Assembly (NCBI RefSeq): GCF_001665535.1
Contig: NZ_LZSQ01000085.1
Coordinates: 1-64,000, forward strand
DNA length: 64,000 nt
Direction: 5' to 3'
From: Mycobacterium sp. 852002-51961_SCH5331710
Lineage (GTDB): Bacteria; Actinomycetota; Actinomycetes; Mycobacteriales; Mycobacteriaceae
Part shown: one piece after another, positions 33,776 to 43,883 of the stretch
Layout: each line of letters opens with the position of its first letter
Numbering within the stretch: position 1 is the stretch's first letter
Position numbers and translations under genes: made by a program
The notes under the pieces: model-generated
What the model saw: only the letters and a program-made list of their open reading frames with translations
Database searches by the model: none
What the model was told of the DNA's origin: nothing

Positions 33776-35247
33776 GACGCGGTGCTCACATTTCTCTCGG
33801 AGTGACTCACGGCCTTTACGGTCCGCGGGAAGAGGCCGGTGAAGAAGAACGCCCCGATCGCGCCGATCCCCGCCGCCGTCGCGGGCAACAGCATCGAATG
33901 CGACATCGCCGCGACGGCCGGTGCGCCGGACAACTCGTGCACATGCTCCGATGCGTCGTGGGACTCGATGTCGGCCGCAGCGGCCAACAACGCGGCGATG
34001 CTCGCGCTGCCCAATGCCGCCCCCACTTGCCGCGTCGTGTTGAAGACGGCCGAGCCCGCGCCGGCCAGTTCGTCGGGAAGCGTCCGAGATGCGATGACCG
34101 CCAGCGGTTCCCAGGTGAGCGCGCCGGCAGCGCCGATGAGGATGAGGGGCAGCGCCAACCGCCAGACCGGCGCCGACTGGCTCATCTCCCATGACAGCCA
34201 GATCAATGCGACTGCCGTCAGTGTGAAGCCGGGGCACACGACCGTCCGTGGCCGAACGCGGTCGACGACCCGGCCGACGATCGGGGCGAGGACGCCGGTC
34301 GCGATCGCCATCGGCGCCATCACCAGGCCCGCCTGTGTGGCGGGCATTCCGCGCGCGTCTTGCAGATAGAACATCAGGGGAACCGCGAAAGCGACGACGG
34401 TGAAACTGATCAGCGCGATGCCCGCGTTGGACAGCGCGAAGTCACGGTGGCGGAACAGGGCGAGGGGCACCAACGGCTCGGAGTGCTGAATCGCCTGCCA
34501 CATCACGAACCCCGCGAGCAGGGCGCATCCGCCGGCGATCGCGGCCCATGTTGTCGGACCCCAGTCGTGGTGACGTCCCTCCTGCAGGGCGAACACGATC
34601 AGGCAGATGCCGGCTCCGGAGAGCAGCACCCCGAGAACGTCGAGGTGATGCGGACGCGCGGGAAACACGGGGATCAGGCGTAGTGCCAGCACGAGACCCG
34701 CCACGCCGATCGGGATGTTGATCAGGAAGATCCACCGCCAGCCCAGCCCGTCCACGAGCAGACCACCGGCCAGCGGGCCGACCAACAGTCCGATGCCCGC
34801 CGTCGCGCCCCACAGGCTCATCGGGACGCCGCGCTGCTGAGGCGGAAAGATGCGGGTGACCGCGGACAACGTCTGCGGCGTCATCAGTGCCGCACCGATA
34901 CCCTGGGCGAGCCGTCCTGCGATCAATGTGCCGATTGATCCGGAAACGCCGCACCACAGCGAACCCAGCGTGAAGACCGCCAGACCGGCGACGTACATGC
35001 TTTTGGGCCCGAAGCGGTCGCCGAGGCGGCCGCCGACCGGCAGCAGCGCGGCGAAGACCAGCAGGTAGGCGCTGGTCACCCAGATGACGGCGTGGTAGGA
35101 CGCCTCGAAGTCCTGTTTGATGACCGGGTTGGCGACGGCCACGATCGTCGAGTCGACGACGATCAGTAAGAAGCCGATCATCATCGCCCACACCGCGCGC
35201 AGCGACGGCCTCCCGGTCGGCGCGTCCGGCGTGGGCACCGAGATCAC
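33772..35247 (-). CDS. MFS drug exporter of the DHA2 (14-helix) type
   Basis: 491-residue major facilitator. The N-terminal helix holds [13 protein letters not shown], the DHA2 motif D1. Motif A is [11 protein letters not shown] and motif C is [12 protein letters not shown]. About 14 membrane helices are predicted. GTG 35247 overlaps the folE stop as GTGA. An upstream in-frame start would lie inside folE and is not needed. Coupling to folE and a RibD-like reductase suggests export of, or resistance to, a pterin- or antifolate-like compound, which is inference. Confidence 0.88.
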   Translation of the reverse strand: MISVPTPDAPTGRPSLRAVWAMMIGFLLIVVDSTIVAVANPVIKQDFEASYHAVIWVTSAYLLVFAALLPVGGRLGDRFGPKSMYVAGLAVFTLGSLWCGVSGSIGTLIAGRLAQGIGAALMTPQTLSAVTRIFPPQQRGVPMSLWGATAGIGLLVGPLAGGLLVDGLGWRWIFLINIPIGVAGLVLALRLIPVFPARPHHLDVLGVLLSGAGICLIVFALQEGRHHDWGPTTWAAIAGGCALLAGFVMWQAIQHSEPLVPLALFRHRDFALSNAGIALISFTVVAFAVPLMFYLQDARGMPATQAGLVMAPMAIATGVLAPIVGRVVDRVRPRTVVCPGFTLTAVALIWLSWEMSQSAPVWRLALPLILIGAAGALTWEPLAVIASRTLPDELAGAGSAVFNTTRQVGAALGSASIAALLAAAADIESHDASEHVHELSGAPAVAAMSHSMLLPATAAGIGAIGAFFFTGLFPRTVKAVSHSERNVSTAS

Positions 35248-35867
35248 CGCTGTAAGAGCAGATGCAGCGCCTCGGCCCGGGACGCCGGATCCGTCTGGAA
35301 CTGGCCACGGACCGCGGACGTCGTCGTGACGGCGCCCGGCTTGCGCACACCGCGCATCGCCATACACAGGTGCTCGGCCTCGACGACGACGATCACGCCG
35401 CGCGGATTCAATTTGTTCATTAGCGCTTCGGCTATTTGCCCGGTTAGTCGCTCCTGCACCTGAGGACGCCGGGCATAAAGGTCGACGAGCCGCGCGATTT
35501 TCGACAGACCGGTGACTCGGCCGTCGTCGCCGGGAAGATAGCCGACATGGGCGACTCCATGGAAAGAAACCAGGTGATGTTCGCACGTGGAGTACATCGG
35601 AATTTGCTTGATCAGCACGAGCTCGCCGTGGTGCTCGTCGAACATCGTCGCGAGAACATCGTCGGGATCGCTGTACAGACCCGCAAATGTCTCCTGATAG
35701 GCGCGCGCGACGCGGGCCGGGGTGTCGCGCAGCCCTTCCCGGTAGGGGTCCTCACCGATCGCGACGAGCAGATCGAAAATTGCGGCTTCGACGGCCGCCT
35801 GGTCGAATGTGCGGGGGCGTGGCAGTTCGCCGTTTCCGGTCTGCGGCGCTTCAGGCGTCTGCAACAT
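35244..35867 (-). CDS. folE: GTP cyclohydrolase I
   Basis: Converts GTP to 7,8-dihydroneopterin triphosphate. 207 residues from ATG 35867, six bases after GAGGAGG; a GTG 33 bases earlier is less likely. Zinc ligands Cys95 and His98 (CEHH) and Cys168 (HLCM) and the RGVRKPG signature are present, so the enzyme should be active. In M. tuberculosis the folE gene lies in the ftsH-folP cluster, so this copy may be a second one with a dedicated role. It is the first gene of the coupled folE-MFS-ribD operon. Confidence 0.92.
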   Translation of the reverse strand: MLQTPEAPQTGNGELPRPRTFDQAAVEAAIFDLLVAIGEDPYREGLRDTPARVARAYQETFAGLYSDPDDVLATMFDEHHGELVLIKQIPMYSTCEHHLVSFHGVAHVGYLPGDDGRVTGLSKIARLVDLYARRPQVQERLTGQIAEALMNKLNPRGVIVVVEAEHLCMAMRGVRKPGAVTTTSAVRGQFQTDPASRAEALHLLLQR

Positions 35868-35910
35868 GAATGCCTCCTCGCCGCATGAAGAAAGCGCCAC
35901 AAAGTAGTTT

Positions 35911-35932
35911 GCTGCCCGAATCCTTTGGCAGC
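35911..35932. promoter_or_regulatory. Possible operator dyad upstream of folE
   Basis: GCTGCC at 35911-35916 and GGCAGC at 35927-35932 form a six-base inverted repeat with a 10-base spacer, 44 bases before the folE start. The arms do not extend further, so this may be chance. Confidence 0.25.
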
Positions 35933-35984
35933 CTCATTCACTACTAGCAGAGGCTTTACCCCGCCGTCAGTTGATTTGGGAAAT

Positions 35985-36893
35985 TCAGATAGGCGGGAAC
36001 GGGAGCCAGTCGTCGAACAGGAACGCGTCACCGCGGGCGACGACGGTCGCGCCGCCGTGGCCGGGATAGTGCGCGGGCACGACCGCGGCACGACGCCGGG
36101 ACGCCTCGGTGAGGATGCGCTTGCGCGTCACCGCGGCCGCCGTGAAGTCCTCGTCCCAGCCGCACGGGTCGTCCGGCCGGAGGACCTGGATGGGGCAGTG
36201 GGTCAGATCGCCGACGAACACCGCGGGGCGTCCGGCGTCGAGCCACACCACCGACGATCCGGGCGTGTGGCCCGGCGCGGGGCGCAGCCACAGCGACTCG
36301 CTGAGCCGATGGTTGCCCGACCACAACTCGATCTGCTCCTGCACCGGAGAAACACTGTCCTCGAACACCGTACGGACATGTCGCTGGACGGAGGCCTCCT
36401 CCTCGGTTCGGGGTGTGGTCGACTGCGCCGGGCCCCCGGGGCCGAAGTGCCGGTAGTCGGCCTCCGATACGAGGTAGCGAGCGTTGGGGAACGCCGGCAC
36501 CCAGGAATCGTTGTGACGCAGTGTGTTCCAGCCGACATGGTCGAAGTGCAAATGCGTGTTGACGACGACGTCCACGTCGGCGGGGTCGAATCCGGCGGCC
36601 GACAGCGCAGCCAGGAACTCGGTCTGCAGGTCCGAGAGCACCGCCATCCGGGGCCTGCTCTTACCGTTGCCCGCGCCCGTGTCGATCAGCACCGTGAGGC
36701 CGTCGACCTCGATCACCCAGCTCTGCAGGGCGATTCGCCATCCGGCCTCGGTCCAGTAGGTCGGAGTGAGCTCGTCGGCGTGCGCGTCCCAGGCCTCCGC
36801 GGGAGTGTGCACAAACACGGATTTCGGCAAGGTGTCGACCTGCCACTCCACCGCACGTGTGAGTGTGGCGGCGCCCCACTGGATCCGGTCCAC
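35985..36893 (-). CDS. Metallo-beta-lactamase fold hydrolase, lactonase-like
   Basis: 302 residues with the binuclear zinc motif HLHFDH (His114, His116, Asp118, His119), a third His in PAPGHTPGSSV, Asp in FVGDLTH and a final His in VPAHYPGHGG. The spacing and the LIDTGAG segment are like N-acyl-homoserine-lactone lactonases and other small-molecule hydrolases, but the substrate cannot be assigned. GTG 36893 starts 23 bases after the embB stop on the same strand, so it could be read as the last gene of the embA-embB unit. Confidence 0.82.
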   Translation of the reverse strand: MDRIQWGAATLTRAVEWQVDTLPKSVFVHTPAEAWDAHADELTPTYWTEAGWRIALQSWVIEVDGLTVLIDTGAGNGKSRPRMAVLSDLQTEFLAALSAAGFDPADVDVVVNTHLHFDHVGWNTLRHNDSWVPAFPNARYLVSEADYRHFGPGGPAQSTTPRTEEEASVQRHVRTVFEDSVSPVQEQIELWSGNHRLSESLWLRPAPGHTPGSSVVWLDAGRPAVFVGDLTHCPIQVLRPDDPCGWDEDFTAAAVTRKRILTEASRRRAAVVPAHYPGHGGATVVARGDAFLFDDWLPFPPI

Positions 36894-36916
36894 GGCTCAC
36901 AGGTTAAAGGAATCGG

Positions 36917-39900
36917 TTACGGCTTGATGCGGATGTGCCCGGGGCTGTACAGGCCGCTGCGGGTCGCCGTGCCGAAGTCCAGCGTCGCCGGCGTCGCGCC
37001 TCGGGCGTCGGGTGTCATCTCGAACCGGCGCAGCGAGCCCCAATCGCGGCCCCAGTCCTGCGACAGATACGTCGCCATCACGTGCGCGCGCATCAGCAGA
37101 TCGGTTATTCCGAGCAGCCCCCCGTTGAGGCCGTCCTGCCAGGTGTCGGTGTCCTTGCGCTTGGCGTTGTAGTCCGGAGTGATGCGGAACTTCGGAATCT
37201 CGGTGACGCCGTTGGCGTGCAGCATCGGCTGCTGACACGGGAACGCCAGGCCCACGGCCCAGTCCATCAGCACCGGCTGCTCGGAGCCGACGTACTCCTG
37301 CACCGATCGCAACTCGGGCACCCGCGGCGGCGTCACCGCCAGCCAGTCACCCTGGGTGAGCGAACGATCCTCGGCGACAACGCGAACCGCGACGGCGTCG
37401 GACGGGATGTCGGCGCGGGGGAAGCGCAGGTTGCGCCATGACGGGATCGGCCCGAGGTCGTATGGCACCATCCGGCCCGCGGGCACCAGCGCGCCGTCGG
37501 GGCCGCGCCGCGCGTACTCCAACTCGACGGTCTCGCCCTCGGTGCGTCCGTTGAACACGCTGTTGCCCGTGATGGTCCCGGCGGCGGTGACAACGACCAG
37601 CGGATGCCCGTCGTCGGCCGCGGGCAGTTCGTACCAGGCCGACGCCAGGGTGCTCTCCTGCTGCGGCCCTTCGACGTAGCTACCGGCCAGCGGCACCTTC
37701 TTCGGGTCGAGCCCGTACGGCAGCGGCACGGTCGAGCCGTTGATTCCAGGGGTCTTCAGCTTGGTCGGCTGATCCCAGTCGTAGTCGGTGCCCGGCATCG
37801 GCAGGTTGACCCGGATCGCCTCGGCGACGATCTTTTCCGGCACGCCGTCAGACGTGAATCCGACGGGTCCGACACCGCCCAGCGGCCCGAGCGGTCCGTA
37901 GTCGCCGGGCAGCGGCGTCAGGAAGCCGTCGTTGGCGTTCGGTTCGACGAGCACGTCGTCGGCCAAACCGCAGCCGCCGGTGAACGCGCGCAGGTTGGCC
38001 CATGCATTCGAGTACGTGGGGTACTGGCGCACCACGCCGACGACCATCGACCCGACGAACACCACCACCATGAAGCCCGCGACAACAGGAATCGGCGCCG
38101 CGGTCAGCGCCCGCGCGATGCGACCTTCGCCGCGGGTCCTCGACGAGAAGTGCAGCCAGGCCGCCCATATCGCCGCGATCGCGAAGAGCGCGAAGAAGAT
38201 CGTGCTGACCGTGACGCCGCCGAGCTTCGGTTCGTCGTTGTTGAACGGGACGCCGTAGCTCGACACGTACCACCAGCCGTTGGTGGTCGCGAAGCACAGC
38301 GCGATCACGAACAGCACGGCCGCCAGGAACGCCATCCGGTTACGCGACCACGCCAGCACCTTCGGCGAGGCCAACACCGTCGCCAGCGCCGCCATTGCGG
38401 CGCCCACGGCCGCGAACAGCCCGAAGTGATGCACCCACTTGGTCGGGGTGAACATCAGGAAGAACACGGTGCCGAGGATGATCCCCATCAGCCGCCACGC
38501 GGGACCCCGCGCCACACCGGGCACCCGTCCGCGCCGCAGCATGATGAACATCGAAGCGAACAGCGACAGTGCGGTGATCAGGAAGCCGAACCGGCGCGAC
38601 AGCGATCCGTCGACCGTCGGCAGGATCAGGTAGTAGTACCGCAGGTTCTCGGTGTACCACTCCTGGTTGGGGCCGATGGCGGTGCGAATCCTGGTGGCTT
38701 CCAACACCGTTGCGATGGTCTGGTCGAAGAACACCACGGTCAGGATCACGGTGCCCGCGGCCAGCAGCGGCAGCAGCAGCGGCCACAGGCCAACCGCCTG
38801 ACGCCGGCGCACGAGGATGCGCAGCAGCGGGCGGCCGCCGGCCACCAGCGCAGCCACCGCGATCAGGCCCGTCGGCTGGATACCGAGCGTGAACGCCGCC
38901 GTGATGATCGCGAACGCCGCGGGGGTCAGCCGTCCGGAGGTGATGGCCCGCTCGATGAGCACGTAGGTGATCAGTGCTCCCGTGGCGATCTGGCCTTCCG
39001 GGCGCAGGCCGTTGTTGAAGGGCATCCACGCGGCCAGCAGCACCAGGCCGGCCGCCCACAGCGCGGGCTTGCTCGCGGCGACGGCGGGACCCAGCCGCGG
39101 CAGCACCTCGCGAGACAGCAACAGCCAGCACAGGATTCCGCACACCAGGTCGGGCAGCCGCATCCAGATGCTGGCGTCGCTGACGCTGGTCATCATGGCG
39201 AGCAGGTTGTAGTACCAGCCGAACGGATCCTCGGGGCTGCCGAACCACCGGAAGTAGTTCGACATGTAGCCGGCGTGGCCGGCCACCCGCGCCATGCCGA
39301 GGATGTAGCCGTCGTCCGACGAGTTGGCCCCGATCACATGCCAGAGGGCGAAGCCGCCGATGACGACTACGTCGGTGGCGGTGAACGTGCGCCACCGCTG
39401 CGGGATCAGCCGGCGCATGCGCCTGCCGTCCGTGCGGTCCAGGCGCCACAGCGCGAGCAGCGCGATCGCCGTCGACACGATCGCCAGCACCATCGCCGTC
39501 AGCTTCAACGGCGTTGGCTGGGTGGTGAATCGGGTGTCGATCTCCGCGGACAGGCTCAACCCCGGTGGCGCGGGCCCGGTCAGGTCGGTGAACACCCCGA
39601 CGATCGCCGGACGCAGATTCGGGTCCGGGAAGCCGGTGTACTGCGGCGAGCCGTCCGCCTTCGTGAGCCCGACGAACGTCGCGAAGGTGCCCTCCTCGGA
39701 GGACGTGATCTCGATGCGCGAACAGCCTGGGGCACCGTCGGTTCCGACCACGCGTGCCCGCGGCACGCTGGCCACCACGACGTTTCGGTCGGTGATGTCG
39801 ACGCGTTGCGTGTTGACGGTGACGAACAGGCTCTGCAGCGCGGCCTGTTTACCGTCCTTGGGCGCGGTGCCCAGAACCATTCCGCCGCGCGGCGGCATCG

Positions 39901-40126
39901 AACGGATCAGGTCGCACGGCACCGTCACCGTCATCCGCACCGGAGTCTGTGTGATCAACGGTGCGGTGATGCTGTTCACCTGCCCCTGCTGGGGCCAGTT
40001 CAGCGTCGCGGTGGTCTGTTCCACCGGCAGCAGCGGAGTGGCCACCGACAACACGAAGCCGATCAACCCCGCGATCGCCGCCACCCAGCGGGCGATGCGC
40101 ACGTCGGAACTCGATGTCTGTCTCAT
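36917..40126 (-). CDS. embB: Arabinosyltransferase EmbB
   Basis: With EmbA it builds the branched arabinan of arabinogalactan from decaprenyl-phospho-arabinose, and it is the main ethambutol target. 1069 residues: a GT-C N-terminal half with about 15 helices and a C-terminal carbohydrate-binding half. The catalytic Asp is D271 in [11 protein letters not shown]. Residue M278 is the counterpart of Met306 in M. tuberculosis, and the neighbouring Ile and Leu are also the susceptible-type residues. ATG 40126 overlaps the embA stop as ATGA. Confidence 0.96.
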   Translation of the reverse strand: MRQTSSSDVRIARWVAAIAGLIGFVLSVATPLLPVEQTTATLNWPQQGQVNSITAPLITQTPVRMTVTVPCDLIRSMPPRGGMVLGTAPKDGKQAALQSLFVTVNTQRVDITDRNVVVASVPRARVVGTDGAPGCSRIEITSSEEGTFATFVGLTKADGSPQYTGFPDPNLRPAIVGVFTDLTGPAPPGLSLSAEIDTRFTTQPTPLKLTAMVLAIVSTAIALLALWRLDRTDGRRMRRLIPQRWRTFTATDVVVIGGFALWHVIGANSSDDGYILGMARVAGHAGYMSNYFRWFGSPEDPFGWYYNLLAMMTSVSDASIWMRLPDLVCGILCWLLLSREVLPRLGPAVAASKPALWAAGLVLLAAWMPFNNGLRPEGQIATGALITYVLIERAITSGRLTPAAFAIITAAFTLGIQPTGLIAVAALVAGGRPLLRILVRRRQAVGLWPLLLPLLAAGTVILTVVFFDQTIATVLEATRIRTAIGPNQEWYTENLRYYYLILPTVDGSLSRRFGFLITALSLFASMFIMLRRGRVPGVARGPAWRLMGIILGTVFFLMFTPTKWVHHFGLFAAVGAAMAALATVLASPKVLAWSRNRMAFLAAVLFVIALCFATTNGWWYVSSYGVPFNNDEPKLGGVTVSTIFFALFAIAAIWAAWLHFSSRTRGEGRIARALTAAPIPVVAGFMVVVFVGSMVVGVVRQYPTYSNAWANLRAFTGGCGLADDVLVEPNANDGFLTPLPGDYGPLGPLGGVGPVGFTSDGVPEKIVAEAIRVNLPMPGTDYDWDQPTKLKTPGINGSTVPLPYGLDPKKVPLAGSYVEGPQQESTLASAWYELPAADDGHPLVVVTAAGTITGNSVFNGRTEGETVELEYARRGPDGALVPAGRMVPYDLGPIPSWRNLRFPRADIPSDAVAVRVVAEDRSLTQGDWLAVTPPRVPELRSVQEYVGSEQPVLMDWAVGLAFPCQQPMLHANGVTEIPKFRITPDYNAKRKDTDTWQDGLNGGLLGITDLLMRAHVMATYLSQDWGRDWGSLRRFEMTPDARGATPATLDFGTATRSGLYSPGHIRIKP

Positions 40127-43100
40127 GGCAGCGCCCTGATGGGTCCGTTTCGGCTCCAACCGAACACGCGCTCCGTTCCTTGTTCGACGACCGCGTCGGG
40201 CGCCTCGGCTTCGGGCACGACCCGCAGATAGCGCTCGATCGAACCCCAGTCGCGGTACCAGTCGTCACGCAGGTAGGTGGGGATTGTCGCGGTGCGCAAC
40301 AACGCCTGGATGAACAGGAACGGGCCGCCGTCCTGGGCAGACTGCCACTGGTTCGACGACACGACCACCTGCTTGAGGTTCGGAAGGATCCGGTATTCCG
40401 GAAGTTCGGCGACGCCCAGATGTTCGGAGAACGGGCGCTGGCAGGGGAAGTTCGCGGCCGTCGCGATGTCCATCAGCACCGGCGTCTGCGAGCCGAGGAA
40501 TTCCTGCGCCGTCTCCAGCACCGGCGCGCGCGGCGGGGTGAACGCGAACCACTGGTCGGTGGACAGGTTCGGGTCATCGGCGACGATGCGCGCGACGTTC
40601 GCCTCCGGCGGCGCGGTCGTGAGCGGGAAACGCAGGTTGCGCCAGGCCTTTTGGGGTCCGGGGCCGACATCGATCGGTTGCACCTCGGTCAGCGGCACGT
40701 AACTGCCGTCGGGACGGTGCTCGCCCCACTGCAGCTTGAGCGACTGTCCGTAGTTGAACGAGCCGTCCTCCTCGTAGAACCAGATCGCGCCTGCGGCAGC
40801 GACGGTGACCAGCGGCCGGTCCGGGGTGCGTGGCGGCAGCTGGTACCACGCCGACGTCACCTTGGCCGCCACGGTGTTCTCGTCGTAGCTGCCCATCACC
40901 GGCGTGCGCTCGGGGTCGAGCCCGAACGGCAGGAACACGTTCGAACCGTTCACGCCGACGGGTCCGTAGCCACCGCCGGTGCCTGCGGCGAAACCGATCC
41001 CGATGTTCGGTTCGTTCGGGGATCCGTCGGAGTTGACCGTGCCGGGGTTGGCCGTGATCGGCTCGGGCGGCTCGAGGGTGTCGCTCACACCGTTGGGGGT
41101 GAAACCGACCGGATCCTCGCCGCCGAGCGGGCCGTACTCCCCGAACCGCTGGCCCGGAACCGGTTGCAACATACCGGCATTCGTGTCGGGCTCGACGAGC
41201 ACGTCGTCGGCCATCGCGCAGCTGCTGTCCGAGAGCCCCGACTTCAGTGCCGAGACGCTCGCCTTCGCGGTGGTGTACACGGGATAGCGCTGCACCGCGC
41301 CCTTGGCCATGGAACCGACCTCGAGCACCACCATGATCGTCGCCACCACGAGCAGCGGCGTCGACGCGAGCACGCGGTTCCGCTTGGTGTTGGCGACCTG
41401 CGTGTGCCCCGCGTAGTCCATGCGGAAGTGCAACCACCCGGTGAGCAGGCCGGTGACGATCGCGAGCGCGAGGAAGATCCCGGTCACGGGGATGCCCGCG
41501 ATGACCGGCTGCTTGTCGAACCACGGCACACCGTAGTTGCCGACGTAGAACCAGCCGTTGATTCCCGATGTGGCCCAGGCCAATACGAACAGCAACGCGG
41601 TGACGTAGAGCGCGAGGTTCCGACGGCTGTGCAGCCCGACGCGGGAGAAGGCGAACGCCGTCACCGCTCCGAGCGCACCGGCCAGCCCGGCGAACGCCCC
41701 GAACTGCACCGCCCACTTGGTGGGCGTGAACGTCAGCAGCAGAAGGCCGATCGCGGTCGATCCGATCAGCCGCCAGACCGGGCCGCGCGCCATGCCGACC
41801 ACGCCGCCGCGCCGCAGCAGCACCGCGAGCATGCCGAACAGGCACAGCAGCAGCACCAGCACCGCGAAGCGCCGGGTCAGCGACGAGTCGACGCTGTCCT
41901 CGACGGTGAGGAAGTAGTAGCGCAGGAACTCCTGGTACCACGCGATGGTCGGGCCGACGACGTACTTGATACGGGCCGACTCGGCGACGGTGGCCAGCGT
42001 CTGATCCCGGAAGACCACCACAAAGATCAGCGCGAGCGCGCTCAGCAGCGCGGCCAGCGGCGCCAGGACGCCGTCCACCGGACGGCGGGCGCGCACGGTG
42101 CCCACGATCGCACGGGCCCCCACCAGCAGCGGCGCGATGGCGATCAAGCCCTGGGGCGCCAGCGTGACGGAGAAGACCGCGACCACGATCGCGAGCGCGG
42201 CCGGCCACGTCCGCCGGGTGGCGACGGCGTTCTCCACCAGCACCCACACGGCGACCGTGCCGAAGGCGATGAGCGGTTCGGGTCGCAGGCCGTTGTTGAA
42301 CGGCAGCCACGCCGCCAGGAACACCGCTCCGGCCGTCCACACCGTCACCCGGTTGGCGGCCGGGCCGCGGCCCAGTCGCGGGACGATGCAGCGGCTCACG
42401 ATCAGCCAGGCGCCGATGGCGGCCAGCGTCGCGGGCAGGCGCATCCACACGCTTGCGGTGCTGACCGAGGCGAACGCCGACAGCAGCGATTGGTACCAGT
42501 CGAACGGGGCCTCAGAGGCGCCGAAGAAGCGGTAGTAGTTGGCGTTGTAGCCGGCGTCGGCGGAGACCCGCGCAATCGTGAGGTTGTATCCGTCGTCCGA
42601 CGACAGGGCGCCGATGACGTGCCACAGCAGCAGCGTGCCGACGACTGAAAGGTCGGCCATCCAGTGCCAGAAGCCCGCGCGCCAGAAGCGACGCCAGGCG
42701 CGCGGCACGCGACGCCCGGAGCGACTCCGGAGCCCAATGTCGCCGCCGGAGCGACTCCGGCGGTCCAGCACCGCCAGCGCGGCGATCGACGCGATCACGC
42801 ACGCGACCCCGAGCACCATCACGGCGAGCTTGAGCGCGGTGGGCGAGGTGATGAAGCGGGTGTCGACGTCGATGCGTGCCGACAGTCCCTCCTGCGCGGC
42901 CACCTCCATATCGGTGAAGACCCCGGCGACCTGTGGTTTCTCCTCGGCGGGCAGGGTGCCCGCGGAACCGGGAAGCCCGATGAAGTCGGCGCCGACCTCA
43001 CCCGGGTTGGCCCAGATGTGCAGCGTGCTGCAGGCGCCGTCCTCGACGGCCGGGCGCGGTGCGACCGCGGCGACGGAGTCGCGGAACGCCACCACGACGA

Positions 43101-43419
43101 CGTCACCCGTGGCGCGCACGAACAACCCGTTGCGGCTGGCGTCGATTCCGCCCGGGGGGACGGTGGAGAGCACCAGGCCACCGTCGGCGGGCAGCGTGGC
43201 GACGGCCCGGCAGGGGATGGAGATGTCGAGCGCGGCGGGCGCACCGGAGACCAGCGGGGCGGTGATGTCGCTGACGAACCCGTCGGGCCCTGTGCCCTGC
43301 GGCCACAGGATGGTGGCGGTCGTCTGCTTGACCGGCAGCAGCGGGACCAGGCCGCACAGCAGTACGCCGGCGATGCCTGCGACGACGGCGATCAATCGCG
43401 CGATTCGATGAGCAGGCAC
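40123..43419 (-). CDS. embA: Arabinosyltransferase EmbA
   Basis: Partner of EmbB in arabinogalactan arabinan synthesis. 1098 residues from GTG 43419, close to 1094 in M. tuberculosis, and the start [18 protein letters not shown] matches the family N-terminus. The DD motif is in [14 protein letters not shown], with [14 protein letters not shown] and [13 protein letters not shown] as further conserved blocks. The frame stays open for 61 more codons upstream, but that part would cross the padR promoter and is not family-like. The gene is separated from embC by an inserted PadR module. Confidence 0.95.
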   Translation of the reverse strand: MPAHRIARLIAVVAGIAGVLLCGLVPLLPVKQTTATILWPQGTGPDGFVSDITAPLVSGAPAALDISIPCRAVATLPADGGLVLSTVPPGGIDASRNGLFVRATGDVVVVAFRDSVAAVAPRPAVEDGACSTLHIWANPGEVGADFIGLPGSAGTLPAEEKPQVAGVFTDMEVAAQEGLSARIDVDTRFITSPTALKLAVMVLGVACVIASIAALAVLDRRSRSGGDIGLRSRSGRRVPRAWRRFWRAGFWHWMADLSVVGTLLLWHVIGALSSDDGYNLTIARVSADAGYNANYYRFFGASEAPFDWYQSLLSAFASVSTASVWMRLPATLAAIGAWLIVSRCIVPRLGRGPAANRVTVWTAGAVFLAAWLPFNNGLRPEPLIAFGTVAVWVLVENAVATRRTWPAALAIVVAVFSVTLAPQGLIAIAPLLVGARAIVGTVRARRPVDGVLAPLAALLSALALIFVVVFRDQTLATVAESARIKYVVGPTIAWYQEFLRYYFLTVEDSVDSSLTRRFAVLVLLLCLFGMLAVLLRRGGVVGMARGPVWRLIGSTAIGLLLLTFTPTKWAVQFGAFAGLAGALGAVTAFAFSRVGLHSRRNLALYVTALLFVLAWATSGINGWFYVGNYGVPWFDKQPVIAGIPVTGIFLALAIVTGLLTGWLHFRMDYAGHTQVANTKRNRVLASTPLLVVATIMVVLEVGSMAKGAVQRYPVYTTAKASVSALKSGLSDSSCAMADDVLVEPDTNAGMLQPVPGQRFGEYGPLGGEDPVGFTPNGVSDTLEPPEPITANPGTVNSDGSPNEPNIGIGFAAGTGGGYGPVGVNGSNVFLPFGLDPERTPVMGSYDENTVAAKVTSAWYQLPPRTPDRPLVTVAAAGAIWFYEEDGSFNYGQSLKLQWGEHRPDGSYVPLTEVQPIDVGPGPQKAWRNLRFPLTTAPPEANVARIVADDPNLSTDQWFAFTPPRAPVLETAQEFLGSQTPVLMDIATAANFPCQRPFSEHLGVAELPEYRILPNLKQVVVSSNQWQSAQDGGPFLFIQALLRTATIPTYLRDDWYRDWGSIERYLRVVPEAEAPDAVVEQGTERVFGWSRNGPIRALP

Positions 43420-43474
43420 GAGCGTCGATGGTAGGCGACGAAATCTCGTGAGTCGGTGACGCCAGGCCGAAATG

Positions 43475-43510
43475 CCTAGAACTGCTAGGGTATGACCTAG
43501 AACTGCTAGG
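43475..43510. promoter_or_regulatory. Tandem palindromic operator in the embA/padR divergent spacer
   Basis: CCTAGAACTGCTAGG occurs twice, at 43475-43489 and 43496-43510. Each copy is a palindrome with arms CCTAG and CTAGG around a five-base centre. The copies are 21 bases apart, two helical turns, so dimers would sit on the same face of the DNA. They lie just upstream of padR and 56 bases upstream of embA. This is the expected place and form for PadR autoregulation, with possible effect on embAB. Confidence 0.7.
43486..43492. promoter_or_regulatory. Overlapping -10 elements on both strands between the operator copies
   Basis: TAGGGT (43486-43491, plus, toward padR) and TACCCT (43492-43487, minus, toward embA) both fit TANNNT and lie between the two palindromes. 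A protein on the operators would cover both. Clear -35 elements are not seen. Confidence 0.35.
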
Positions 43511-43526
43511 TATCGGAGGTGGCGGC

Positions 43527-43883
43527 GTGCACATCGACAAGGACCTCGTTGCAGCGTCTGCCACCCCGTTGGTGCTCGGCATACTGGCCGAAGGCGAGTC
43601 ATACGGCTACGCGCTCATCAAGCGGGTCAACGAGTTGTCGGGGGGCCGGATGCAGTGGACGGACGGCATGCTCTACCCGCTGCTGCACCGGCTGGAACGC
43701 CAGGGCTACGTCTCGGCGGACTGGCGGGTCTCCGACGGCGGGCGCCGCCGCAAGCAGTACGCCATCACCGCCGCGGGGCGGGAGGTGTTCGCCGAACGGC
43801 GTCGCCAGTGGACCGTTGTCGCCGAGGCGCTCGACCGCGTATGGAAGCCGCTGTCCGCCGACGTGGCGCCGGGGTGGGCGTGA
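43527..43883 (+). CDS. PadR-family transcriptional regulator
   Basis: 118 residues, the length of the short PadR class. A winged helix-turn-helix occupies about residues 10-85 ([20 protein letters not shown] and [15 protein letters not shown], then [16 protein letters not shown]), with a short C-terminal helix for dimerisation. GTG 43527 follows GGAGG. PadR proteins of this type bind palindromes and respond to small hydrophobic or cationic ligands, often linked to membrane stress. It is coupled to a membrane protein with a HAAS-type domain, as in many PadR operons, and lies between embC and embA on the opposite strand. Confidence 0.9.
   Translation: MHIDKDLVAASATPLVLGILAEGESYGYALIKRVNELSGGRMQWTDGMLYPLLHRLERQGYVSADWRVSDGGRRRKQYAITAAGREVFAERRRQWTVVAEALDRVWKPLSADVAPGWA

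Noticed and set aside
35248..35586. N-terminal extension of the MFS protein upstream of 35247
   Set aside because: It would lie wholly inside folE in another frame and adds no membrane segment; the GTGA overlap gives a normal MFS N-terminus.
37604..42648. Two long plus-strand frames (875 and 844 codons) across embB and embA
   Set aside because: Composition is typical of antisense shadow frames and the emb genes on the other strand are full length and conserved.
43420..43602. Longer N-terminus for EmbA reaching 43602
   Set aside because: The added 61 residues do not resemble EmbA, and would cover the padR start, ribosome site and the palindromic operator. GTG 43419 gives the family N-terminus.
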